DNA of 14,282 bases. Origin: Thermoflexales bacterium. Its GTDB lineage: Bacteria; Chloroflexota; Anaerolineae; J036; Brachytrichaceae. The notes under the pieces were generated by a model. The model was not told the origin of the DNA and did no database searches. It saw only the letters and a program-made list of their open reading frames with translations. Shown here one piece after another: positions 6,656-14,282 of this stretch (the first letter of the stretch is position 1; the number at the start of each line of letters is the position of its first letter). The DNA is taken from the NCBI GenBank assembly GCA_017998555.1, contig JAGOCU010000027.1, forward strand, positions 1-14,282, read 5' to 3'. A program made the translations under genes and the position numbers.

Positions 6656-7622
6656 CCCCCAGGAATTCCTGCAGCCAGCCCGGGACGGATGAGCGATCAT
6701 CCGCCGACGCGCTGAGGCCAAGCGGGGCCAGCACCTGGCGCCAGGTCAGGGCCCGGCAGAGCATCCCCATTCGACCAGCGAGGGCGAACGCCGCCAACAG
6801 CGCCGGGCGCGGCGCGTAAGCGGTCCAGCGGTCCAGATAGACGTCGCGCAGGCGCGCCAATTCAGGCGCGTCATCGGGCAGCTTCAGGCGCCAGGCCGCG
6901 CTGCGCAGGCATACCAGCAGGGTGCTGAATGGATGCGACACGCCCGCTTCCCCCCAATCGGACAGCCTGACCCGCCCGTCGCTGACGAAGACGTTTGCAT
7001 CATGGAAATCCTCGTTGTGCAGCGACTCGGGAATGCCCGACCCGGCCAGCTCGGCGGCCAGCGTGCCGATTTCGGGCAGGCGTTTCCGCAGCCGTGCGCG
7101 ATCCTCGTCGGTCAGTCCGTCGGGTTGGCCGAGCATGACGGCCTCGTCGTTCTCGAGCAGCAGGGCGATCTGGGCGGCCAGACGGGCGGGGCGCCGATCC
7201 AGGGCGCCAAGCGCGTCGATCTGGGCCGCGCGCGGGATGAGCTCGATCTGGAGACCGGCCAGTGTGCCCAGGATGGGCTCCCACCGCGCGAGTTCGGCCC
7301 GCGCAACGATCTGGGTCCGCAATGTCAGGCCGGCATCGTCGAGCAACAGCCAGCCCCGGGCGGGATCTGCCCCCAGGCAGGCGACGATACAGTCGGGATA
7401 CCAGCCCGACAGGGCCTCGGTCAGGGCGGGCTCGTGGGCGAGGGCCGGGCTGCACAACTTAAAATAGGCGGCGCCGTCCGTCGTCGGGATGCGCCAGACC
7501 GTCGACCAGGCGCGGTGGTGGACGCAGGCAATCGGGCCAGCGATGCGCCGGCCGCGCGCTGCCAATCGGGTGGCGATCCAGGCGTCGGCGGCGGTAGGTA
7601 GACTTTGAGCGTCAATTTCCAT
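6642..7622 (-). CDS. APH/choline-kinase-fold phosphotransferase, substrate unknown
   Basis: A 326-residue protein of the phosphotransferase enzyme family (aminoglycoside phosphotransferase/choline kinase fold), expected to transfer phosphate from ATP to a small molecule. Features seen: an ATP-binding Lys55 in AAYFKL; the hinge WLLLDDAG (91-98); the catalytic loop HNEDFHDANVFV, with Asp205 and Asn210 correctly spaced (D-x4-N); and metal-binding Asp222 in LSDWGEAG. The loop is not the usual HGDxxxxN: the residue two before the catalytic Asp is Asn203 and a His lies three before. A resistance role should not be assumed, since most relatives in environmental bacteria have unknown substrates. ATG 7622 has no good ribosome site; a GATAAT (minus strand, 7637-7632) about 10 bases upstream would give a very short leader. 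It is divergent from the TetR-mutase operon. Confidence 0.82.
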   Translation of the reverse strand: MEIDAQSLPTAADAWIATRLAARGRRIAGPIACVHHRAWSTVWRIPTTDGAAYFKLCSPALAHEPALTEALSGWYPDCIVACLGADPARGWLLLDDAGLTLRTQIVARAELARWEPILGTLAGLQIELIPRAAQIDALGALDRRPARLAAQIALLLENDEAVMLGQPDGLTDEDRARLRKRLPEIGTLAAELAGSGIPESLHNEDFHDANVFVSDGRVRLSDWGEAGVSHPFSTLLVCLRSAAWRLKLPDDAPELARLRDVYLDRWTAYAPRPALLAAFALAGRMGMLCRALTWRQVLAPLGLSASADDRSSVPGWLQEFLGAPAG

Positions 7623-7634
7623 GGGCGCGCAATT

Positions 7635-7706
7635 ATCTATCCGCAGATTTCCGCTGATTTCTCACTACATGAAATCGGCGCAAATCTGCGTAATCGGCGG
7701 ATAGAT
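7635..7706. repeat. Imperfect long inverted repeat between divergent genes
   Basis: Three paired blocks form a long hairpin: 7635-7644 with 7697-7706 (10 bp), 7645-7650 with 7682-7687 (6 bp), and 7652-7661 with 7671-7680 (one G-T wobble). There is a 9-base bulge (7688-7696) and a 9-base loop (7662-7670). The core resembles the CTGCGTAATCGGCGGAT type of palindromic repeat that I recall as dispersed in some environmental bacterial genomes; a copy count would decide. It is AT-richer than the surroundings and fills most of the gap upstream of the TetR promoter. Confidence 0.6.
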
Positions 7707-7726
7707 CCTTCCGCTCCCGGCCGGAC

Positions 7727-7755
7727 TTGACATCAAAGGCGCCTCCCCCGATAAT
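7727..7755 (+). promoter_or_regulatory. Near-consensus sigma70 promoter of the tetR-mutase operon
   Basis: TTGACA (7727-7732, 6 of 6 consensus positions) and GATAAT (7750-7755, 5 of 6) are separated by exactly 17 bases. The predicted start of transcription, about 7762, falls inside the operator palindrome. The leader to ATG 7780 is about 18 bases. This is the strongest promoter visible in the window. Confidence 0.8.
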
Positions 7756-7757
7756 CT

Positions 7758-7775
7758 ACCAACCGTTTGGTTGGT
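7758..7775. promoter_or_regulatory. TetR-type operator palindrome
   Basis: ACCAACC (7758-7764) and GGTTGGT (7769-7775) are perfect inverted copies separated by GTTT. The site covers the predicted transcription start and ends 4 bases before the tetR ATG. Palindromes of the ACCAAC...GTTGGT kind are typical of TetR-family operators. Its place between promoter and regulator gene indicates that the TetR protein represses itself and the mutase genes downstream. Confidence 0.8.
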
Positions 7776-7779
7776 GATT

Positions 7780-8397
7780 ATGGCAAGTCGCGCTGACATC
7801 ATCGAGGCCGCCGCCGCCCTGTTCCGGGAAAAGGGCTATCACAACACGTCGATGTCCGACATCGCCGGGCGGGTCGGCGTGCTCAAGGGCAGCCTGTACT
7901 ATCACATTCACAGCAAGGAGGAGATCCTCTTCGAGATCCTCGACCGTTTCACCGACCTCCTGATCGAGAAGACCGAAAGGCGGGTTGCCGGGCCGGCCGC
8001 CGACGAGCGCGAGCGCCTGCAAGGCATCGTCGCCGACTTTCTCGAGATCATCCGCGACTACACCGACGAAATCGCGATCTTTTTCAATGAGCGCCGGCAT
8101 CTGGCTGGCGAGCACTGGCAGAAGATCAACGACAAACGGGCCCGTTTTGGGACGCTCCTGCTCGATGCAATCCGGTCCGGCCAGCGGGAGGGCACACTTC
8201 GGAGTGACCTCGACCCGACTATCGTCATGCTCGCCATGTTCGGGATGGTCAACTGGGCGATTTACTGGCTCAAGCCGGACGGGCGGTTGAGCGTGCCCGA
8301 GATTGCCGGCATCCTGAGCGCCATCCTGTTTGACGGCCTGCGCGCGCCGGTCCCGCCCGCGCCGGTCCCCCGACGCCGCGCCAGAAAACGAGCGTGA
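7780..8397 (+). CDS. TetR-family repressor, probably acyl-CoA responsive
   Basis: A 205-residue regulator. Residues 1-50 are the TetR DNA-binding domain, with the helix-turn-helix at about 25-45 (SMSDIAGRVGVLKGSLYYHI) followed by SKEEIL. The C-terminal domain has the FNERRHL motif (near 106) and the MVNWAIYWLKPDGRLS segment (near 153-167). This pattern is shared with KstR2-like TetR_C regulators that bind CoA thioesters. ATG 7780 is preferred over the in-frame TTG at 7771 and GTG at 7774, because those lie inside the operator. The gene ends 3 bases before the mutase start. Likely role: repression of the operon until an acyl-CoA, perhaps propionyl- or methylmalonyl-CoA, binds. The ligand is inferred. 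The tail (about residues 187-205) is Pro/Arg-rich. Confidence 0.9.
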   Translation: MASRADIIEAAAALFREKGYHNTSMSDIAGRVGVLKGSLYYHIHSKEEILFEILDRFTDLLIEKTERRVAGPAADERERLQGIVADFLEIIRDYTDEIAIFFNERRHLAGEHWQKINDKRARFGTLLLDAIRSGQREGTLRSDLDPTIVMLAMFGMVNWAIYWLKPDGRLSVPEIAGILSAILFDGLRAPVPPAPVPRRRARKRA

Positions 8398-8400
8398 ACG

Positions 8401-10073
<1,673 letters not shown>

Positions 10074-10077
<4 letters not shown>

Positions 10078-10493
10078 CTGAAAACAAGAAAATCCGAGTT
10101 CTCATCGCCAAACCGGGGCTGGATGGGCATGATCGCGGGGCCAAAGTGGTCGCGCGCGCGCTGCGCGATGCGGGCATGGAAGTGATCTACACCGGCTTGC
10201 GCCAGACGCCCGAAATGATCGTGGAGGCCGCCTTGCAGGAGGACGTCGACTGCATCGGGCTGTCGATCTTGTCCAACGCGCATGGGGCGCTCTTCCCCCG
10301 CATTGTCGAGCTCTTGCGCGCCGAGGCGCGCGCCGACATTCTGCTCTTTGCCGGCGGCATTTTCCCGGACGAGGACGTGCCCGAGATCAAACGCCTGGGC
10401 TTTCGCGGCGTGTTTGGGCCGGGCAGCGACACCCGCGACATCGCCGAGTTCATCAAAACCGAGATTGCGGCCCGGGGGCCGGTGCGTGGATGA
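10074..10493 (+). CDS. Acyl-CoA mutase small, cobalamin-binding subunit
   Basis: A 139-residue B12-binding domain, the usual size for a stand-alone small mutase subunit. The DxHxxG motif is complete in KPGLDGHDRG (13-22): Asp17, His19 and Gly22, where His19 would be the lower axial ligand of cobalt (base-off/His-on binding). The other two B12 elements are also present, SIL at 64-66 (SxL) and the GG turn at 94-95 in FAGGIFPDED. The start overlaps the large-subunit stop by ATGA and the gene ends with the same overlap into meaB, so the three proteins are likely made in step. It works only together with the large subunit. Confidence 0.95.
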
Positions 10494-11569
10494 CAGGTGT
10501 GGCCGATCTCGCCCCACGGGTTGCGGCGGGGGATCGCCGTGCGCTCGCCCGTCTGATCACCTGGATCGAGGACGATGATCCGCGCGCCCATGCGGCCCTG
10601 GCCGCGCTGTATCCGCGGACGGGCCGCGCCCACATTGTCGGAGTGACCGGCGCGCCGGGGACGGGCAAGAGCACGCTGGTTTCCGCCCTGGCGGCCGAGG
10701 AGCGCAGGCGCGGTCGCACCGTTGGGATCATTTCGATTGACCCGACCTCGCCCTTCAGCGGTGGCGCGTTGCTGGGCGATCGCATCCGGATGATGGACCA
10801 TATCGCCGACCCGGGCGTCTTTATGCGCAGCATGGCCAGCCGGGGGAACGTGGGCGGGCTGTCGGCGGCGACCAGCGACGCCGTGCGCGCGCTGGATGCT
10901 TTTGGCCGGGACGTCGTCTTCGTCGAGACGGTTGGCGCGGGCCAGGCCGAGATCGACATCGTGCGGACCGCCCACTCGGTCATCGTCGTTGAGGCCCCCG
11001 GGTTGGGGGACGAGATCCAGGCCTTCAAGGCCGGTATCCTCGAGATCGCCGATGTTTTCGTGGTCAACAAAGCGGATCGCGAGGGGGCGGAAAAGACGGC
11101 CAACGCGCTCAAGGTCATGCTCGATGTGGGCAATACCATGAAGCAACGCCAGACGGCCGGTCCCGCCCCGGCCGTCGCGCCGAACGCCGCCGGGCTCGCC
11201 CATCACGGCCCGGGGGCAGCGGCCGGGCCGGCTGAAGCCGGCGCTGCGCCGGGCGAGTGGCGGCCGCCCATCCTGAAAACCGTGGCGGCTGAGCGGCGCG
11301 GCGTGCTGGAAGTCGTGGATGCCCTTGACGCGCACTGGCGCCATCTGCGCGAGAGCGGCCAGATCGCCCGGCGCGAGCGCGAGCGGGTTGAGGATGAAGT
11401 TAGACAGTTGCTTGGGCGCGCGCTCATCCGGCGATGCGTCGAGGCCAGCGGGGCTGAACGCTACGCGGCGCTGGTCGACGCGGTCGCCGCCCGCATGCTC
11501 GACCCGCGCGGGGCGGTCGAGGCGTTGATGGGGGCATGGGATGGCGCGCAGCGCAAGGAGGCGGGTTGA
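10490..11569 (+). CDS. meaB: MeaB/ArgK-type GTPase, chaperone of the mutase
   Basis: A 359-residue G3E GTPase of the MeaB/MMAA family, which gates adenosylcobalamin loading into methylmalonyl-CoA-type mutases and protects them from inactivation. Walker A is GAPGTGKS (54-61), the region IDPTSPFSGGALLGDRIRM (83-101) is the family's switch I, ETVGAGQ (146-152) is the Walker B/G3 segment, and NKAD (193-196) gives guanine specificity. A C-terminal helical dimerisation part follows WRPPILKTVA (257-266). Between them, about residues 218-256 form an Ala/Pro/Gly-rich insert; the distance from NKAD to WRPP is 61 residues, perhaps 25-35 longer than in ordinary relatives by recollection. The DNA of this insert is rich in small palindromes. 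ATGA overlap with the small subunit confirms the start. The older name argK is misleading. Confidence 0.95.
   Translation: MTGVADLAPRVAAGDRRALARLITWIEDDDPRAHAALAALYPRTGRAHIVGVTGAPGTGKSTLVSALAAEERRRGRTVGIISIDPTSPFSGGALLGDRIRMMDHIADPGVFMRSMASRGNVGGLSAATSDAVRALDAFGRDVVFVETVGAGQAEIDIVRTAHSVIVVEAPGLGDEIQAFKAGILEIADVFVVNKADREGAEKTANALKVMLDVGNTMKQRQTAGPAPAVAPNAAGLAHHGPGAAAGPAEAGAAPGEWRPPILKTVAAERRGVLEVVDALDAHWRHLRESGQIARRERERVEDEVRQLLGRALIRRCVEASGAERYAALVDAVAARMLDPRGAVEALMGAWDGAQRKEAG
11555..11561 (+). promoter_or_regulatory. Strong ribosome binding site at the end of meaB
   Basis: AAGGAGG lies 7 bases before ATG 11569, which itself overlaps the meaB stop as TGATG. It is the best ribosome site in the operon, yet the frame it opens runs only 16 codons. 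The DUF402 gene starts 64 bases further on in another frame. Confidence 0.6.
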
Positions 11570-11619
11570 TGGACGTTGCGACAAGCGTGGTCAAGACAGT
11601 CCGGGAGGACAGGGCCTGA
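11569..11619 (+). CDS. Possible 16-residue leader peptide or gene remnant after meaB
   Basis: ATG 11569 has an ideal ribosome site (AAGGAGG, 11555-11561) and is coupled to the meaB stop (TGATG). It encodes MDVATSVVKTVREDRA and then stops at 11617-11619. I recognise no family. Its stop codon is also the start of the loop of a 5-bp hairpin (GGGCC 11612-11616 with GGCCC 11622-11626) just before the DUF402 ATG. It may be a leader peptide that couples translation to DUF402, or the 5' remnant of a lost gene. Translation is unproven. Confidence 0.3.
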   Translation: MDVATSVVKTVREDRA

Positions 11620-11632
11620 ACGGCCCCGAGTC

Positions 11633-12649
11633 ATGGCAATCAAATCGAGCCGCACGCCGCCCTTGCGGGCCGGAGATGACATCGCGATCCGGGCTCTGCA
11701 CGCCGACCGGGTAATGTATCGCTGGCGGCGGGCCCTGGTCGAGGAAGTCCGCGCCGATCGGATCGTGACCTATGCGGGGGTGGGCGGGGCAATCCTCTCG
11801 CCGGCCTATGGCCGGGTTGTCGCCCGCGACCATGTGCGCAGCATCTTCTATCTGGACCGGCCCTATTCTGTGTTCGAGTTTCACCACACCGGCGGACGGG
11901 CATCGCCGGCGATCTACGTGAACATGAATGCGCCGGCGGAAGTCTCCGAGGCCGGCATCACGTATGTCGATCACGAACTGGACGTGGCGAAGAATCCGGG
12001 CCGCCCGGCGCTCATCGTTGATGAAGACGAGTTTGTCGAGGCCATTGCGCGGTATGGCTACAGCCCGTCGTTCCAGGCCGGCGTGCGCGCGGCCGCCGAG
12101 GAAGGGGTGCGGGTGGCCGAGACCTGGCGGGCAGGGCCGGTCCGGCATGATCTGCGGGTGGCACGGGCAGGCGATGTGTTGCGCGTGCGGGCGCTCAAGC
12201 ACGACGGCCGGCCGTATCGCTGGTGGCGGACGCGGATCGAGGACATCACCGACGCCCAGTTGGTGACGACGTCATCGATCGGCCAACTCGTGCGCACCCC
12301 GCGCGGGGCGTGGCGGAACACGCTGAACCTGCGGGCCCACTACTGGTTCGAGCGGCCGTATTCGCTGCTGGAGTGCTATGACGCGGCCGGGCAATTGCGG
12401 GAAATCTACGTGAACGTCGCGACGCCGGCCCGCCTGAGAGCGGGCACGCTGGAGTATGTGGATTATGAGTTGGACGTTTCCAGGCTGACCGGCGAACCCG
12501 CCCGCATCGTCGATGAAGACGAGTTCGTGGCCGCGGCCCGCAAGTACCGCTATTCAGTCGACACCCAGCGCTGGGTGCGCAGGGCCGCGCGAGACGCGCT
12601 GGCGCTGGCTGAGACCTGGGAGCCGCGCGGCTGGTTTGACGAGCCGTAG
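11633..12649 (+). CDS. Tandem DUF402 (FomD/nucleotide phosphohydrolase-like) protein
   Basis: A 338-residue protein made of two DUF402 domains, about residues 13-165 and 177-330. Each has the family's metal-binding set: YVNMNAPAE (95-103), VDHELDV (112-118) and VDEDEF (129-134) in the first copy, and YVNVATPAR (259-267), VDYELDV (276-282) and VDEDEF (293-298) in the second. Both copies also share RPYSxxE and a closing AETW. Characterised DUF402 proteins are metal-dependent hydrolases of nucleotide phosphates or of CMP-phosphonate (FomD); the substrate here is unknown. Both sites look intact, so this is an internal duplication with divergence and not one degenerate half. ATG 11633 is preferred; the in-frame TTG at 11576 would add 19 residues with no similarity. 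It lies 63 bases after meaB on the same strand and is probably the last gene of the mutase operon. Confidence 0.85.
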   Translation: MAIKSSRTPPLRAGDDIAIRALHADRVMYRWRRALVEEVRADRIVTYAGVGGAILSPAYGRVVARDHVRSIFYLDRPYSVFEFHHTGGRASPAIYVNMNAPAEVSEAGITYVDHELDVAKNPGRPALIVDEDEFVEAIARYGYSPSFQAGVRAAAEEGVRVAETWRAGPVRHDLRVARAGDVLRVRALKHDGRPYRWWRTRIEDITDAQLVTTSSIGQLVRTPRGAWRNTLNLRAHYWFERPYSLLECYDAAGQLREIYVNVATPARLRAGTLEYVDYELDVSRLTGEPARIVDEDEFVAAARKYRYSVDTQRWVRRAARDALALAETWEPRGWFDEP

Positions 12650-12664
12650 TCGGCTCAAGCAACC

Positions 12665-12709
12665 CCCAAAAGACACATCCCCGGCGAAGCCGGGGATGTG
12701 TCTTTTGGG
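12665..12709. terminator. Perfect 21-bp GAA-loop hairpin between convergent genes
   Basis: Bases 12665-12685 are exactly complementary to 12689-12709 around GAA (12686-12688). It lies 15 bases after the DUF402 stop and 19 bases beyond the stop of the convergent dehydratase gene. The stem ends in CTTTTGGG on the plus strand and the same on the minus strand, so each direction has a short T4 inside the stem but no free T tract. It is best read as a bidirectional terminator for the mutase operon and the dehydratase gene. Confidence 0.8.
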
Positions 12710-12728
12710 AAGCACCTTGCCGGGCGGG

Positions 12729-13694
12729 CTACGGCATCGTGGCCGCCAGCGCGCGGCGCAGATGCTCCATCGAGGTGTTGCCGCCGGAGAGGACCAGGCC
12801 GATCTTCTTGCCGGCGAGCTGATCGCGCATCTGCCAGGCGGCGGCGAGCGGGGCGGCCCCGGCGCCCTCGGCCAGAGTATGGGCGCGCTCGGCGTACCAC
12901 ACCATGGCCTTGAGGATGATGTCGTCGTCGACCAGCACGAAGTCATCAAGCAGGGCCTGCAGGATGGCCTGCGGCATTGAGAAGGCCGCGCCGGTGGCGA
13001 GCCCCTCGGCGAACGTGCGGTCAGGCATTTCGACGGGTTTGCGCTGGCGCCAGGATTCGTAGGCGGACGGTGACGCCGAGGCCTGCACGCCGATGACCTT
13101 GATCTTGGGGTTGATGGCCTTGGCCGCGATGCAGGTCCCGGCCGCGCCGCTGCCGCCGCCGATCGGGACGAAGATGACGTCCAGGCCGGGCTCGTCCTCG
13201 AGCATCTCGAGCCCTTCGGTGCCGACCCCGGCGATGAGGAGCGGCTCATTGCCGGAGTGGATGTAGCGATAGCCCTGCTCGGCGGCCAGGCGCTCGCAGT
13301 TTCGGCGGGCGTCGTCGAATTTCGCGCCGCCCACGATCAGTTCTGCCCCCAGGCCGCGCATGGCCGCCATCTTGCCGGGGTTGGCCCCCTCGGGCACGCA
13401 GATGCGGGCGGTCACCCCGAACAGGCGGGCGGCGAAGGCGATCGACTGGCCGTGGTTGCCGGTCGAGGCCGAGATCACCCCGCGGGCGCGCTCGTCGGCG
13501 CTGAGCTGCGAGACCAGGTTGACCCCGCCGCGGACCTTGAAGGCGCACACCGGCTGGTGGTTCTCGTGCTTGACATAGACCGCTGTGCCGACGAGGTCAT
13601 CGAGCGCGGCGTAGCGGTGCAACGGCGTGCGCTTGAGGTAGGGGGCGATTTGGCGTTTGGCGAGCAGGACGTCCTGAAAGGTGGGCAGGTTCAT
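12729..13694 (-). CDS. Threonine/serine dehydratase-like PLP enzyme (fold type II)
   Basis: A 321-residue PLP-dependent enzyme of the tryptophan synthase beta-like family, expected to deaminate a hydroxy-amino acid such as threonine, serine or 3-hydroxyaspartate to a 2-oxo acid and ammonia. Lys53 in CAFKVRGG would bind PLP, STGNH (77-81) is the substrate loop, GGGSGAAG (179-186) binds the PLP phosphate, EGAGA (277-281) resembles the cation site and SGGN (303-306) contacts the pyridine nitrogen. The segment before the Lys, KHENHQPVCAFK, departs from the usual EDLQ-x-TGSFK, so the exact amino acid is uncertain. There is no C-terminal ACT-like regulatory domain, so it resembles the short catabolic type. 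GAGGA 8 bases before the ATG supports the start at 13694. Its 2-oxobutyrate product could feed propionyl-CoA to the nearby mutase, which is inference only. Confidence 0.88.
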   Translation of the reverse strand: MNLPTFQDVLLAKRQIAPYLKRTPLHRYAALDDLVGTAVYVKHENHQPVCAFKVRGGVNLVSQLSADERARGVISASTGNHGQSIAFAARLFGVTARICVPEGANPGKMAAMRGLGAELIVGGAKFDDARRNCERLAAEQGYRYIHSGNEPLLIAGVGTEGLEMLEDEPGLDVIFVPIGGGSGAAGTCIAAKAINPKIKVIGVQASASPSAYESWRQRKPVEMPDRTFAEGLATGAAFSMPQAILQALLDDFVLVDDDIILKAMVWYAERAHTLAEGAGAAPLAAAWQMRDQLAGKKIGLVLSGGNTSMEHLRRALAATMP

Positions 13695-13783
13695 GGGCCC
13701 AATCCTCGCATAGAACGTCGCGTTTGGCGAGGGAGACGGGATGACCTGTATTCACCGATTTGTCAAGCGACGTTGCATGGGCC

Positions 13784-14282
13784 ATGGTGGATACACTTCT
13801 ACCTGTGCGCAGCGCCATCATCCGCCCGATCGCGCCTGAGGACGAGATTGTCGCCGAACTCCTGGAAGCGCAATGGGGGTCGCGGCTGGTCGTGACCCGC
13901 GGGCGGATAGTCGACGCGGCGCGCCTGCCGGGGTTCATCGCCGAGGATGACGGGCGGATCGTCGGCTTGATCACCCTCGACTTCAGCCCGGAAGCGTGCG
14001 AGGTCGTCACCCTGGATGCCTTTGTCCGCCGGCAAGGGATCGGCGCGCGTCTGCTTGCGGCGGCTGAAGACGAGGCCGCGCGCCGCGGCGCCAGGCGAAT
14101 ATGGCTGATCACCTCCAACGACAATGTTGGCGCCCTCGCGTTCTACCAGGCCTGCGGCTATCGCATCGTCGCCGTCCACGCGGATGCCATCACTGAGGCC
14201 CGCAAGCTCAAGCCGCAGATTCCGCTCATCGGACTGAATGGCGTCCCGATCCGCGACGAGATCGAGCTTGAGAAGCGGCTGC
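13784..14282 (+). CDS. GNAT-family N-acetyltransferase, 3' end beyond window
   Basis: The frame opened by ATG 13784 stays open to the last base, giving 166 codons of a Gcn5-related acetyltransferase that would transfer acetyl from acetyl-CoA to an amine. The acetyl-CoA pyrophosphate loop is present as VRRQGIGARLL (Q/R-x-x-G-x-G type), preceded by the beta-4 strand (CEVVTLDAF). It is followed by the C-terminal NVGALAFYQACGY segment typical of the fold. The tail IPLIGLNGVPIRDEIELEKRL suggests that the protein ends at or just past the window edge. The start lacks a clear ribosome site; a weak TTGGCG (13724-13729) and TGTATT (13747-13752) pair with 17-base spacing could be its promoter. It is divergent from the dehydratase gene across an 89-base gap. 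Substrate unknown. Confidence 0.85.
   Translation, partial: MVDTLLPVRSAIIRPIAPEDEIVAELLEAQWGSRLVVTRGRIVDAARLPGFIAEDDGRIVGLITLDFSPEACEVVTLDAFVRRQGIGARLLAAAEDEAARRGARRIWLITSNDNVGALAFYQACGYRIVAVHADAITEARKLKPQIPLIGLNGVPIRDEIELEKRL

Noticed and set aside
6642..7622. Aminoglycoside resistance gene
   Set aside because: Only the general APH/choline-kinase fold is supported; the catalytic loop is atypical and nothing nearby suggests a resistance or mobile context.
7771..7779. Upstream TTG/GTG starts for tetR
   Set aside because: They lie within or at the edge of the operator, only about 10 bases after the predicted transcription start; ATG 7780 fits the usual TetR N-terminus better.
7623..7779. Cobalamin riboswitch upstream of the mutase operon
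   Set aside because: The leader after the predicted start is only about 18 bases and no B12-box-like sequence was seen. The long inverted repeat lies upstream of the promoter, so it is not part of the plus-strand transcript.
10187..11584. 465-codon open frame on the minus strand
   Set aside because: It is antisense to the B12-binding subunit and MeaB genes, which have complete motifs. No ribosome site or family resemblance was seen.

Overview
This is a GC-rich bacterial window with tightly packed genes, many of them overlapping by 4 bp (ATGA). No RNA gene, CRISPR array, insertion sequence or replication origin was recognised, and no gene-free stretch exceeds 300 bases. The gene content (split acyl-CoA mutase with MeaB, DUF402 and DUF1206 proteins, SH3b secreted protein, PAP2/DAGK lipid enzymes) and a 'CTGCGTAATCGGCGGAT'-type intergenic repeat would fit Chloroflexota, but this assignment is an impression and not a demonstrated placement.

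Region 1 (1-1865): the 3' part of an M20-family metallopeptidase gene overlaps a class I SAM methyltransferase gene. Region 2 (1862-2966): a sigma70-like promoter drives a secreted protein with two SH3b domains, ended by a strong intrinsic terminator. Region 3 (3057-6655): a DUF1206 membrane protein, a perfect 23-bp palindrome, then a compact membrane-lipid cassette of PAP2 phosphatase, diacylglycerol/sphingosine-kinase-like lipid kinase and a second PAP2 phosphatase. The first phosphatase and the kinase both carry changes in catalytic motifs. The cassette converges on an APH-fold phosphotransferase gene (minus strand), and one hairpin contains both stop codons.

Region 4 (7635-12709) is the metabolic core. 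A TetR regulator of the acyl-CoA-sensing type lies behind a near-consensus promoter (TTGACA-17-GATAAT) whose start point falls in a perfect 7-4-7 palindrome, ACCAACC-GTTT-GGTTGGT. It is followed without gaps by the large (TIM barrel) and small (B12-binding) subunits of a methylmalonyl-CoA-type mutase, the MeaB/ArgK GTPase that protects and reloads such mutases, and a tandem DUF402 protein. The layout indicates adenosylcobalamin-dependent acyl-CoA rearrangement, probably propionyl/methylmalonyl-CoA metabolism, controlled by an acyl-CoA-responsive repressor. The mutase has His where methylmalonyl-CoA mutases have the substrate-contacting Tyr89.

Region 5 (12729-14282): a threonine/serine dehydratase-like PLP enzyme on the minus strand is divergent from a GNAT acetyltransferase gene that runs to the window edge. 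Threonine deamination can feed 2-oxobutyrate to propionyl-CoA, so a metabolic link to the mutase operon is possible but only inferred.

The points most worth a second look are the mutase active-site change, the PAP2-kinase-PAP2 cassette with variant motifs, the tandem DUF402 protein inside a mutase operon, and a set of long perfect intergenic palindromes that all have a GAA triloop closed by GC pairs.
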